Positions 10,491-19,412 of a DNA stretch of 64,000 nucleotides are shown piece by piece. The position numbers were made by a program, and so were the translations under genes. The notes below the pieces were generated by a model, which searched no databases, was not told the DNA's origin, and was given only the letters and a program-made list of their open reading frames with translations. The first letter of the stretch is position 1. Each line of letters starts with the position of its first letter. The DNA is from Burkholderia metallica (GTDB lineage Bacteria > Pseudomonadota > Gammaproteobacteria > Burkholderiales > Burkholderiaceae). The DNA lies in NCBI RefSeq assembly GCF_902832845.1, contig NZ_CADFDB010000005.1, positions 1 to 64,000 on the forward strand. Reading direction: 5' to 3'.

Positions 10491-12755
10491 ATGTTCAACT
10501 ACAACTTTTCGCAGAACCCGGGCGGACAGACGTCGACGGATGACCCGTCGCAGATGGCGGTGGGCGGTGGAGCGGGGACGACGCTGTTCAATCGCAACGA
10601 TCTCCAATGCGTGATGCAGATGCCGCTGCCGGGTGTCGTCATTTTCGTTCACGGGGTGAATTCCGAAGGGGAATGGTTCAAGGACGCCGAGGAAGGGCTG
10701 TGCGCTGGATTGAACCGGCGCATGGGACGGTATGACGACCAGCTGTTCCAGCATGGGCCGGTGGCCGGGCAGATGACGCCGGTCAGCTACATTGACAGCC
10801 TGACGCCTGACGGATTTCTGAATCCGGAAATGTCCTCGCAGACGTATATCAAGCCCGATCCGTCCTTTTCGCCCGTCATTCACTTTCGGTGGGGCTACTC
10901 CGCGAATGCTGAGGAGTTGAAGGAGTATGGCGACAAGATCATGCTCAACGAGAACAATTATTGGGGTGGCGGGCCGTTCGCGGGCGGGTGTACAAGTCTG
11001 CCGGATCTATGGAACGACGGGTTGAACGACCGACTTTTTTTGTGGTTGACCGTCCAGCATATGAACTCCATCGGCAATCGCAAGATCTATTCGACACCGT
11101 CACGCGCCTACGGCGTGCTCGGTGCACTGCGACTTGCGCGCCTGGTCGAATCGATCCGCAAGCGGCAGGCCGACGTGCCGATCACGATCGTGTGCCACAG
11201 CCAGGGAAACATGATCGGGCTCGCCGCTGCATTCCTTGGTGACCGGTTGCCCGAGGTGACGGATCAGTGGGGCAAGAAAGGACGCTGCGTCGCAGACACT
11301 TACGTTCTTGCCAATCCCCCGTACAGCCTCGTGGAGAGCAACTTCACCGATACCTGGGCACAGCGCGGGGTACGCGACAAGAACGGGCATGTGGGGCGCG
11401 AGACCTATGTCGCACGCAAGGAGACGCTGAGGGAGTACTTCGATATCCTGCGCGCTCGGGCCGATCTGGAGATGCCAGCGGAGGATCTCGATCGCGCGAT
11501 GGAAAACGCAAGACCGTCGAAGTGTGGGGGGAAGCCGTATAGCGCAGCCAAGGATCGGGAGGCGCACGGATTGTATGGAACAAACACCTACGGAAGAGTA
11601 ACGCTGTACTGCTGCCCGCATGATCAGGTCATCTCAGCCCTGACCGTTCAAGGGATCGGCTGGCGCGGCATGAGTATCGAAGAGATCAGTGCGACAAATG
11701 CGTGGGGTGTTTTCTCGCAACGTGTGTTCGCGTCGAATTTCGAAGTCGGCGGTGACAACAAGCTATACCGGTATTGGGAGGATGACTGGCGTAGCAGCAC
11801 GAACAAAACGGAGGGTTTCTGGTATCCGCCATCACCGCCCGCGCGGTACGGGTTTGCGCGAGGCATGCATTCCAATGAAGGGTGGATCGCGAAGTTTTTC
11901 ACGTTTGTAACGAGCCCGGCCCTTTACCTGTTCAACTTGTCGGACATGGAGGTTAATGCCCTGCCGCCGGAAAAATGGGAAATTCCGATTACAGCACCGA
12001 TGCTCGACAAGGAAACTCGCTTCTTTCCAACGGCGTTGCGCTACGGTAAGCCGTCGGGAGCGTGCGATGCGGACGGGAAACAGCTCGAAGGAGGGGCGTT
12101 CAACGAGGGCTACGATCCGCCGTCGGCTGGGCTCGATGCTAACAAGGAGAACAAGCGGGATAACGATCCATACGACAATTTCGACAAGCAGTCGGAAAAA
12201 TTCGCTACGCCTGAGGGTAGCCTGCTGAAGGCGAAGGGTGACGCAGCATCCGAGGCTGCGCAGCGATACGAGGATCATTCCATTCTCCGGATGGAAGCGC
12301 GGAGATCAGGGAATCGCCACTGGGTCGACGAGGCAGGTAAAGTGATCGGAGAGGACAATCCGGCCGCCGCGAGCGCTGACTACACCGAGTGGAGAAACAA
12401 GGAGATCTTCGCAATTCTGAACGGAGGGGACAAGAATAACCCCACCAACCATTCGACCATCATGACCAACAAGGAGCATGCTGAAAAGGCACTGGCCTAT
12501 GATGTGGCGATTGGCCTTTGTTATCTGACCGAAGATGACTTTGAGGACGCAAGAATTCAAGCTGATTGGCGATTTGCCAGTGATGCAGATAAGAATGGTC
12601 CGAATTCTAATTTGGCTGATTATATAAACACCGGAAAATGTGGCGGCTTTTATTTGCATGAATGGGCAAAAAAAGACGAGCACGCAAAGATGCCATCAAA
12701 GATACATGATGAACGAGATGGCGGGCTTTTCCTGAAGCTGGCGGGGAAATTATGA
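10491..12755 (+). CDS. tle3: T6SS lipase effector, Tle3-like (DUF3274)
   Basis: A 754-residue alpha/beta-hydrolase. The oxyanion region VIFVHGVNSEGEWF is at about residues 49-62, and the nucleophile elbow CHSQGN places Ser237 as catalytic residue. A large C-terminal half of DUF3274 character follows (WKEDWRSS-like YRYWEDDWRS, NEGYDPPSAGLDAN...). It has no signal peptide, as expected for a T6SS cargo. It lies 23 bp after vgrG. Tle3 of Pseudomonas aeruginosa is a phospholipase-type toxin acting in the periplasm of target cells; the same role here is inference from family and context. GC drops in the last ~200 bp. The next gene overlaps by ATGA. Confidence 0.88.
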   Translation: MFNYNFSQNPGGQTSTDDPSQMAVGGGAGTTLFNRNDLQCVMQMPLPGVVIFVHGVNSEGEWFKDAEEGLCAGLNRRMGRYDDQLFQHGPVAGQMTPVSYIDSLTPDGFLNPEMSSQTYIKPDPSFSPVIHFRWGYSANAEELKEYGDKIMLNENNYWGGGPFAGGCTSLPDLWNDGLNDRLFLWLTVQHMNSIGNRKIYSTPSRAYGVLGALRLARLVESIRKRQADVPITIVCHSQGNMIGLAAAFLGDRLPEVTDQWGKKGRCVADTYVLANPPYSLVESNFTDTWAQRGVRDKNGHVGRETYVARKETLREYFDILRARADLEMPAEDLDRAMENARPSKCGGKPYSAAKDREAHGLYGTNTYGRVTLYCCPHDQVISALTVQGIGWRGMSIEEISATNAWGVFSQRVFASNFEVGGDNKLYRYWEDDWRSSTNKTEGFWYPPSPPARYGFARGMHSNEGWIAKFFTFVTSPALYLFNLSDMEVNALPPEKWEIPITAPMLDKETRFFPTALRYGKPSGACDADGKQLEGGAFNEGYDPPSAGLDANKENKRDNDPYDNFDKQSEKFATPEGSLLKAKGDAASEAAQRYEDHSILRMEARRSGNRHWVDEAGKVIGEDNPAAASADYTEWRNKEIFAILNGGDKNNPTNHSTIMTNKEHAEKALAYDVAIGLCYLTEDDFEDARIQADWRFASDADKNGPNSNLADYINTGKCGGFYLHEWAKKDEHAKMPSKIHDERDGGLFLKLAGKL

Positions 12756-14233
12756 GAGCGGTCATTGCAACTTGGCCGCGCCGTGTCGGGGTTGCTGGTC
12801 TTGCATTGTTCCTTGCTTTAGGAGCATCGTTTTTGATATTGATTTCGTCCGGCAAGCCGGCGGGAGAGTTATTAAGTATGGGTAATCTGATGAAACGACT
12901 GGTGCTCATCCCCGGGCTCGTGGCAATCATGGTGTTCGCATTTGCTACGTTGATTGCAACCCCACGCGCGGTCGCCGCGTCGTCGACCGATAAGGCAGCT
13001 TCGATCGCTGGAGCGGGCTTGTCCAAGCCCTTCGTTGCGCAGGTCGTAGGGCTAGGGTGGATGAATCCACTTCAACGCAGGGATTATCCAACGGAGTGGC
13101 AAATATTGTGGACGCTCGGACTGGTCAAGCCGAATATCAACGATGATATGCTTCGAACGAATCCGAATAAATATTCAACGTTGCAGTCAATTTCTATCAT
13201 TGCAGACGGTCGTCGCGGACGCGAATCGTTTTCCGGTTTTTACGAGAAATATGTCGATAAACTGCTGCTGCTTTTCCGGGTGCCGTATTTTACTGGGGAA
13301 GGTTATTTTTATACCGTCAGCCCGAACGAGCAACGGAAGTGGCGAGAGTTGGCCGGAATGCATGTCGAGCTGGCAGTCCCTTCTGGTCGAATTGATTCTG
13401 AGTTGGCCGGGTCCTATCTTCGGGATCGCATCGTCAACATCTTTGAAATCGGTAACCCGTCCGCGAAAAATCTTTCGAGCCACGATACGCCACCCGATGT
13501 TCACGTGACGTCGGGGCAAGGTAACGCCGGCTTTACGTCGCTCAACGCGGCGTTGGATTATCTGGCGACGCACCCTGACAAAAGCGTTTGGGTGATGAAC
13601 TGGGACGCGCCTAATTTTCCGCCGAAGGACGGACAGATCAACGAGAACATGGTGGTGCTGTTCCTCGCCGGCCCTGATCTGAAGACCGAGCGTGAGCCGC
13701 TTGCCTGGATCGGCAAAGCTGCACGAAGCAACGTCAAGGATTTCGAGGCGAAGCAAGGCGCGAGCCGTGCGGTGCAGGCATGGAAGTCGACGATCGAAAC
13801 GGCGGCGAGCAACGCAGGCGTGTCAGCCTCGTCGGTGAATTACATCGTGCACGACGCGGGCAAGGGCAGCGACGCTGCATCGACACGGATCGCCTCGCTG
13901 TCGCAGACGCTGACGGAAGTACTGCCGGAATACGATTTCCGTACGCAGACCTTCAATACATCGGCGTTGCTTGGTGACATGGGCGCCGGCGCAGCGCTGA
14001 CCGATGTGGCGCTGGCGATCGGCCGAGCGAATCACCTCGGCGGAAACGTGCTCGTAGCAGGAACGACCGACGCGGAGCACCCGACAGCGGTAGTGGTGGT
14101 CGCGCCTTCGAAGCTGACGCCGATCGATGCAAGCAAGGACTGGTTCCGCGCTCGCGGCGGAAACAACGCGTACTTGCCGTGGTGGGGCCGTCGTCTCGAC
14201 GCGCGTCCGACGTCGCAAGGCTATTCGGAATAA
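12752..14233 (+). CDS. DUF2875 / Tla3-like protein, copy 1
   Basis: A 493-residue protein if translated from the ATGA overlap with the effector gene. It then has two hydrophobic segments (about residues 13-31 and 48-66). A second start at ATG 12878, with GGGAGAG upstream, would give a classical signal peptide ending AVAA. The conserved part starts at PFVAQVVGL and contains NPLQRRDYPTEW, HDTPPDVHVTSGQGNAGF and the C-terminus RPTSQGYSE. Tla3 of P. aeruginosa is a Tle3-specific adaptor needed for loading on VgrG. Whether this copy is adaptor or immunity protein is open. The first 600 bp are AT-rich compared with neighbours. Confidence 0.8.
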   Translation: MRAVIATWPRRVGVAGLALFLALGASFLILISSGKPAGELLSMGNLMKRLVLIPGLVAIMVFAFATLIATPRAVAASSTDKAASIAGAGLSKPFVAQVVGLGWMNPLQRRDYPTEWQILWTLGLVKPNINDDMLRTNPNKYSTLQSISIIADGRRGRESFSGFYEKYVDKLLLLFRVPYFTGEGYFYTVSPNEQRKWRELAGMHVELAVPSGRIDSELAGSYLRDRIVNIFEIGNPSAKNLSSHDTPPDVHVTSGQGNAGFTSLNAALDYLATHPDKSVWVMNWDAPNFPPKDGQINENMVVLFLAGPDLKTEREPLAWIGKAARSNVKDFEAKQGASRAVQAWKSTIETAASNAGVSASSVNYIVHDAGKGSDAASTRIASLSQTLTEVLPEYDFRTQTFNTSALLGDMGAGAALTDVALAIGRANHLGGNVLVAGTTDAEHPTAVVVVAPSKLTPIDASKDWFRARGGNNAYLPWWGRRLDARPTSQGYSE

Positions 14234-14242
14234 GGAGCGCGC

Positions 14243-14506
14243 GTGCGCGGAATCATTCGGGTCGGCGATGCGACGAGCCACGGCGGCCAGGTTGTGACCG
14301 GTAGTGCGGTCAGTGAGGTGATGGGGCGGCCGGTCGCTCGGCTCGGCGATACCTGTGTCTGCCCGATCTCGGGACATCAGGCCTGCTTTATCGCGGAAGG
14401 CGATCCGCAGGTGATCGTCGACGGCAAGCCCGCCGCATTCGATGGTCACAAGACATCGTGTGGCGCGACGCTGATTTCGAGTCTGGTGTCGTCCGGGCGG
14501 GAATGA
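14243..14506 (+). CDS. PAAR domain spike-tip protein
   Basis: An 87-residue PAAR protein that caps the VgrG spike. Features are the N-terminal GDATSHGGQVVTGSAV, the PVARLGDTCVCPISGHQACFIAEGDPQVIVDGKPAAFDGHKTSCGA repeat pattern, and conserved His/Cys positions that bind a metal in the family. Start is GTG 14243 with AAGGAG 6-11 bases upstream. It is a lone PAAR domain without toxin extension, so the cargo is the separate Tle3-like effector. It sits between the two DUF2875 genes. Confidence 0.93.
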   Translation: MRGIIRVGDATSHGGQVVTGSAVSEVMGRPVARLGDTCVCPISGHQACFIAEGDPQVIVDGKPAAFDGHKTSCGATLISSLVSSGRE

Positions 14507-14632
14507 GTTGCCGGGCCGGTTGCCGCGATGGCCTTTCCATCTGGAATGAAGACGGCGCTCCGGTTCCGACGGGCTCCGGCGCCGCGTTATCGGCAGCCAA
14601 CGCTTTGCCGATCGGCTCGATTAGGAAACTTC

Positions 14633-15970
14633 ATGTCGCGTTTCACGCTTGTCAGACACGTCGGGTCCGTTGTGATCGCGGCGGCTACCATCCTGTTGGC
14701 CTTGCCGGTACGTGCGGAGATGAACACCACATCAGCGCACGCCGTCGACGGGGCATCCGCCGTGCCGTTCGTTGCCCAGGTTGTTGGGCTTGAATGGCTC
14801 AATCCGCTGCAGCGCCGTGATTATCCGACTGAGTGGCAGTTGCTTTGGACGCTCGGGCTGGTCAAGCCGAATAGCGACGACGATATGGTGCGGATCAAGG
14901 CCGCGAAATACACGACCTTGCAACCGATATCGATCGTCGCAGATGGTAACTGGGGAAGCGAGTCGTTTTCCGGGTTCTATGAGAAGTATGTCGACAAACT
15001 GCTGATACTTTTTCGCACGCGCTATTTTACGAACGACGACTACTTCTATACCGTCAGCCCGCGCTGGCGGCGGAACTGGAGAGAGCTGGCTGGCATACAC
15101 GTCGAGTTGGCCCTTCCCGGCGATCGACTGAACCCCGATTCCGCAGCGGAATATTTGCGTGACTACATCGTGAATGTCTTCGAAATCGGCAACCCGTCCG
15201 CAAAAAGTCTATGGAAGCACGATACGCCGCCCGATGTGCACGTGACGTCGGGCCAAGGCAACGCCGGGTTTACGTCATTGAACGCCGCGCTGGACTATCT
15301 GGCGGCCCATCCCGACAAAAGCGTCTGGGTGATGAACTGGGACGCGCCGAGCTTTCCACCGCAGGACGGGCAGATCAACGAAAACATGGTGTTGTTGTTC
15401 CTTGCCGGCCCGAAGCTGAAGACCGAGCGCGAACCGCTGGCATGGATCGGCAAGGCTGCACGCAGCAACGTCGACGATTTCGAGACGAAGCAAGGCACGA
15501 GCCGCGCGGTGCAGGCATGGGCCTCGACGATCGACGCGGCGGCGAACAATGCCGGCGTGGCTGTCTCGTCGCTGAACTACGTCATTCACGATGCAGGCAA
15601 GGGAAGCGATGCCGCGTCGACAAAGGTCGCCGCGCTGTCGCAATCACTGACGCAGTTACGGCCGGAATACGACTTCCACGCACAGACCTTCAATACGTCG
15701 GCACTGCTTGGCGACATGGGGGCCGGCGCGGCGTTGACCGATGTCGCGCTGGCGATTGGCCGCGTTAATCACCTCGGCGGAAACGTGCTCGTGGCGGGAA
15801 CGGCCGACACCGACCATCCAACGGCGGTGGTAGTCGTCGCACCGTCGACGCTGACGCCGGTCGATGCCAGCAAGAACTGGTTCCGCGCTCGCGGTGGAAA
15901 CAACGCGTACTTGCCGTGGTGGGGCCGTCGTCTCGACGCGCGTCCGACGTCGCAAGGCTATTCGGAGTAG
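14633..15970 (+). CDS. DUF2875 / Tla3-like protein, copy 2, with signal peptide
   Basis: A 445-residue paralogue of the protein encoded at 12752. From ATG 14633 (AGGAAA 5-10 bases upstream) it has a clear signal peptide with likely cleavage after LPVRA, so the mature protein is periplasmic. The body follows copy 1 closely from PFVAQVVGL to RPTSQGYSE; the last 71 identical bases point to recent exchange between the copies. A periplasmic location would fit immunity against a periplasm-acting lipase, but family data link DUF2875 to adaptor function too. A longer frame begins at 14528 but has no signal-like start. Confidence 0.82.
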   Translation: MSRFTLVRHVGSVVIAAATILLALPVRAEMNTTSAHAVDGASAVPFVAQVVGLEWLNPLQRRDYPTEWQLLWTLGLVKPNSDDDMVRIKAAKYTTLQPISIVADGNWGSESFSGFYEKYVDKLLILFRTRYFTNDDYFYTVSPRWRRNWRELAGIHVELALPGDRLNPDSAAEYLRDYIVNVFEIGNPSAKSLWKHDTPPDVHVTSGQGNAGFTSLNAALDYLAAHPDKSVWVMNWDAPSFPPQDGQINENMVLLFLAGPKLKTEREPLAWIGKAARSNVDDFETKQGTSRAVQAWASTIDAAANNAGVAVSSLNYVIHDAGKGSDAASTKVAALSQSLTQLRPEYDFHAQTFNTSALLGDMGAGAALTDVALAIGRVNHLGGNVLVAGTADTDHPTAVVVVAPSTLTPVDASKNWFRARGGNNAYLPWWGRRLDARPTSQGYSE

Positions 15971-16403
15971 ATCCCGTCACCAGACGATCGTCGCAACGTG
16001 TCATAGGCCCGCGTGGCCGGAATCCATGGATTCGCCGCCGCCTGACATATCGCGACAATCGCGTTTGCCGCGTTAAGCAATTTGTAACAATCAGCGGAAT
16101 AGCAAAAGCTGAAATCTTTCAAAATACTTTCGCGCGCTCGCTGCCTGCGTTTCCCGAGAAATCCGGATTCACGCTCCATCAAGGCATTTATCCTTACGTC
16201 ACCCGGAGCGATACCGAGATTTCCATCACACACATTACAAAGTGTATGGATATTGAAAGATTCGCATCTCTTGACGCATCGCATCGTCGCCCTTTATTGT
16301 CCGACTGCCGCCCGTGAGAGAGCACGGTGGCAACCGCGGATGCGCGCGTCGCGCGCATGACAACACGCAGCAGAAAGCAAGAAAAAGGAAACGTGGTAGC
16401 CAC
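15971..16403. other. AT-enriched intergenic region between T6SS and tellurite clusters
   Basis: A gap of 433 bases. I see no convincing gene: the frames are short and poorly biased. The part from about 16075 to 16260 is clearly less GC-rich than the chromosome and contains AATTTGTAACAATC and CATTACAAAGTGTATGG. The promoter of the telA operon should lie near 16200-16380. No terminator is visible for the T6SS genes. Confidence 0.5.
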
Positions 16404-17489
16404 ATGAAGCCGCTATTCGACGACAAGAACGCCCTTGCGGCCAGCGATCGTCCTTCCGCCCCGTATTCGTCCGCCATGCCCGCCGCCGCCGTTGCCGTAC
16501 CAGCAGCGCGCCCGACCGAAAACGTCCGCCTGATCACCGTAGACGAGATCGACCAGCTCGGCGCGACGCAGGGCACGCGGATCGCCGCCTTCTCCCAGCA
16601 GATTCTCGCGAGCGTGCGCGCATCGGATGCCGACCAGTTCGGCGACAAGCTCAACGAACTGATCGCGACCGCGAAGGGGCTCGACCCGCGCGGCGCCGAC
16701 AAGGGCGGACTGCTCACGCAGGTCACGCGGCTGTTCCGCTCGACCAAGGAGAAGCTGCTGTCGCAATACGAGTCGGTGAGCAAGCGGATGGATACGCTCG
16801 TCGTCGAGCTCGAAACCCATGAGCAGCGCCAGAAGGCAGGCATCGACGAACTCGAGCGGATGTACAACGACAACTACGCGCTGCACCAGGAGCTCGCGCA
16901 GTCGAAGGCGCACGGCGAAACGGCGCTCGCGACGCTGCGCGCGCATCTCGCGGCCGGCCAGCAGCCGGCGGACGACGCGTTCGCCGCGCAGCGGCTGCTC
17001 GACGTGAAGCGCAAGGTCGACGCGCTCGAAAGCAAGCTCGACGACCTCGACCGCGCGATGCTGATGTCGAAGCAGCTCGCGCCGCAGATCCGGATGGAGC
17101 AGGACCAGAAACGCACGCTGACGTCGAAGTTCATGACGATCAAGACCGTGCTGATCCCCGCGTGGACCAACGCGTTCGCGCTCTACCTCGAGCAGCTCAG
17201 CACGAAGCGCGCGGCGGCGCTCGCGAACGCGACGTACGACGCGGCCGACGAGGCGATCCGCGCGCAGGCCGACCTGAATCGCCAGAACGCGCAGGAAGTC
17301 GCGAAGCTCGGCCAGCGTCCGGTGATCTCGACCGACACGTTCGAATACGCGCAACAGCAGCTGTTCGGCGCGTTCGACGACATCACGCAGATCATCGCCG
17401 ACGGCAAGCGCCAGCGCGAGCAGGACGCGCCGCGCCTGCGCCAGCTCGAACAGGACCTGATCACCCGATTCGCTCCGAAGCACAACTGA
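16404..17489 (+). CDS. telA: Toxic anion resistance protein, TelA/KlaA family
   Basis: A 361-residue cytosolic protein. The N-terminus is Ala/Pro-rich and disordered. The TelA domain follows with ITVDEIDQLGATQG, the GADKGGLLTQVTRLFRSTKEKL stretch, and a long mainly helical coiled-coil part (about residues 120-350) that includes MEQDQKRTLTSKFMTIKTVLIPAWTNAFALYLEQ. The family is associated with tellurite and other toxic-anion or phage/colicin resistance; the biochemical activity is unknown. ATG 16404 was chosen because it gives the family-like N-terminus and AAGGAA precedes it. First gene of a five-gene stress cluster. Confidence 0.88.
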   Translation: MKPLFDDKNALAASDRPSAPYSSAMPAAAVAVPAARPTENVRLITVDEIDQLGATQGTRIAAFSQQILASVRASDADQFGDKLNELIATAKGLDPRGADKGGLLTQVTRLFRSTKEKLLSQYESVSKRMDTLVVELETHEQRQKAGIDELERMYNDNYALHQELAQSKAHGETALATLRAHLAAGQQPADDAFAAQRLLDVKRKVDALESKLDDLDRAMLMSKQLAPQIRMEQDQKRTLTSKFMTIKTVLIPAWTNAFALYLEQLSTKRAAALANATYDAADEAIRAQADLNRQNAQEVAKLGQRPVISTDTFEYAQQQLFGAFDDITQIIADGKRQREQDAPRLRQLEQDLITRFAPKHN

Positions 17490-17509
17490 AAGAACCGAGA
17501 GAACACCGC

Positions 17510-18250
17510 ATGATTACGCTTGAGAAGCGCGCGGCGAAGGTCGCGATCGTCCTCGAAAAACGCCAGATCCTGAAGCCGCCCGTCGTGCGCGTCGGCGCGG
17601 CGCTCGACATCTCCGGCTCCGCGAAGCCGCTGTACCAGTCGGGCGTGATCCAGGACACGCACGACCGGATCCTCGGCATCGCGCTGAAGTTCGACGACAA
17701 CGGCGAAGTCGACACGTGGACCTTCACCGAAGGCTACGACCGCCTGCCGACCGCGACGCCGGACAACTACGGTTCGTACATCTCCGATCACGTGCTCAAC
17801 GCGCGGATCGACAAGTGGGGCGGCACGCAGTACGCGCCGGTGATGAACGACATCGTCGACTTCTTCTTCCGTGCGCCTGAGCCGAAGCGCGAGGAAAAGC
17901 GCGGCTTCCTGAGCCGGCTGTTCGGCGGCGCGGACGCCACGCCCGCGCCGGTAGCCGCCGCGCCGGTGAACGGCGATCTGCCCGCGTGGGTGCTGTTCGT
18001 CACCGACGGCCAGAACCCGACGAACGACCGCAAGCGCGTGCGCCAGCTGCTGGCCGAGTCGCAGCATTTCCCGCTGTACTGGTCGCTCGTCGGCGTGGGC
18101 GATCCGAGCGAATTCGGTTTCCTCGCGGAAGTCGCGGACGAGATGCCGAACGTCGGCTTCCTGCATCTCGAATCGCTCGACCTCAGCGACGAACAGATCT
18201 ACGAACACCTGATCACGCAGGAATTCTGCGACTGGGTGCGCGCGAAGTAA
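17510..18250 (+). CDS. VWA-domain protein of the Ter stress cluster (TerF-like)
   Basis: A 246-residue protein with a von Willebrand A fold. The metal-binding DxSGS motif is present (LDISGSAKPLYQ, about residues 34-45), the second MIDAS Thr is likely in WGGTQYAPVM, and LFVTDGQNPT supplies the third Asp. An insertion rich in Lys/Arg/Ala (about 125-155) interrupts the fold. Similar proteins annotated TerF or tellurium-resistance VWA proteins sit beside TerD. It lies 20 bp after telA. A calcium or magnesium dependent protein-interaction role is inference. Confidence 0.85.
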   Translation: MITLEKRAAKVAIVLEKRQILKPPVVRVGAALDISGSAKPLYQSGVIQDTHDRILGIALKFDDNGEVDTWTFTEGYDRLPTATPDNYGSYISDHVLNARIDKWGGTQYAPVMNDIVDFFFRAPEPKREEKRGFLSRLFGGADATPAPVAAAPVNGDLPAWVLFVTDGQNPTNDRKRVRQLLAESQHFPLYWSLVGVGDPSEFGFLAEVADEMPNVGFLHLESLDLSDEQIYEHLITQEFCDWVRAK

Positions 18251-18293
18251 GCGCGTCCCGCCTGCTCATTTTTCTGAACTCGGTTACCCCATC

Positions 18294-19310
18294 ATGTTGA
18301 AAGACTTCAAGATCCCGTTGTCGCTCACGGTGCTCGCGCTCGTCGCGGCCTATTTCCTCGGCGGCGTGAAGGACATGCTGATCGTCGCGGTCCTGTGCGT
18401 GCTCGAAATTTCGCTGTCGCTGGACAACGCGGTCGTCAACGCATCGGTGCTCAAGAACTGGTCGGAGAAGTGGCGCAACCGCTTCATGGTCTTCGGCCTG
18501 CCGGTCGCGGTGTTCGGCATGCGGCTCGTGTTCCCGCTGCTGATCGTCGCTGTGATCGGCCATATCGGCCTGTGGGACGCGCTGACGCTCGCGATCGAAT
18601 CGCCGGACAAGTATGCGGCGGTGCTGACGTCCGCGCATCACGAAGTGTCGGCGTTCGGCGGCGCGTTCCTGCTGATGGTGTTCTTCAAGTTCATGCTCGA
18701 CACCGAGAAGGACGAGCACTGGATCGGCTTCCTCGAAGGCCCGATGCGCCATCTCGGCCGCATCACCGCGCTGGAAGTGGCGCTGACGCTCGCAATCGTG
18801 ATCGTCGCGTCGTTCTACGTGCCGGCAGCCGAGCAGGTCAGCTTCCTGCTCGCCGGCGCATTCGGCGTGATCGGCTTCGTGATCGCGCACGGCGTGGGCG
18901 ATCTGGTCGGCGGCGAGGACACGGGCACGCGCGTGGTGCGCGAAGGTGTCGCGGGTTTCATGTACCTCGAAGTGCTCGATTCGTCGTTCAGCTTCGACGG
19001 CGTGATCGGCGCGTTCGCGCTGTCGAACAACATCTTCCTGATCGCACTCGGCCTCGGCGTCGGCGCGGCCTACATCCGGGAAATGACGCTCGTGCTGCTG
19101 AAGAAGGGCACGCTCGCGCAGTACCGCTTCCTCGAGCACGGCGCGTTCTGGGCGATCGGCGCGCTCGCGACGATCATGTTCCTCGGCGTGAAGTTCGAGG
19201 TGCCGGAAGTCGTCACGGGCCTGATCGGCGCGGCGATGATCGCGGCGGCCGTGTGGTCGTCGATCGTCGTGCAGCGCAGGGAAGACCGCGCCGTGGTGGC
19301 GGGCAAGTAA
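18294..19310 (+). CDS. DUF475 integral membrane protein
   Basis: A 338-residue inner-membrane protein with about nine hydrophobic segments, related to the TerC-like DUF475 family. The conserved LEISLSLDNAVVNASVLKNW motif is at about residues 38-57, and SFDGVIGAFALSNNIFLIALGLGVGA is near residues 230-255. Both carry Asp residues inside membrane segments, as in TerC-type metal transporters. In Ter clusters the membrane partner is proposed to interact with TerD-type calcium-binding proteins; here it sits between the VWA gene and terD. Confidence 0.87.
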   Translation: MLKDFKIPLSLTVLALVAAYFLGGVKDMLIVAVLCVLEISLSLDNAVVNASVLKNWSEKWRNRFMVFGLPVAVFGMRLVFPLLIVAVIGHIGLWDALTLAIESPDKYAAVLTSAHHEVSAFGGAFLLMVFFKFMLDTEKDEHWIGFLEGPMRHLGRITALEVALTLAIVIVASFYVPAAEQVSFLLAGAFGVIGFVIAHGVGDLVGGEDTGTRVVREGVAGFMYLEVLDSSFSFDGVIGAFALSNNIFLIALGLGVGAAYIREMTLVLLKKGTLAQYRFLEHGAFWAIGALATIMFLGVKFEVPEVVTGLIGAAMIAAAVWSSIVVQRREDRAVVAGK

Positions 19311-19412
19311 GAAGCGCGCGTCACGCGGCGCGAACATCATCAACGAAGAGGCCGCACCGTGCGGCCCGGCATTGCCGCCGGCGCAACGGCGGTTCCAGCA
19401 GAAGAGGTTCAG

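Noticed and set aside
6082-15970. Integrative island inserted at tRNA-Ser with the T6SS genes as cargo
   Set aside because: No integrase, no direct repeat of the tRNA 3' end and ordinary genes between the tRNA and vgrG.
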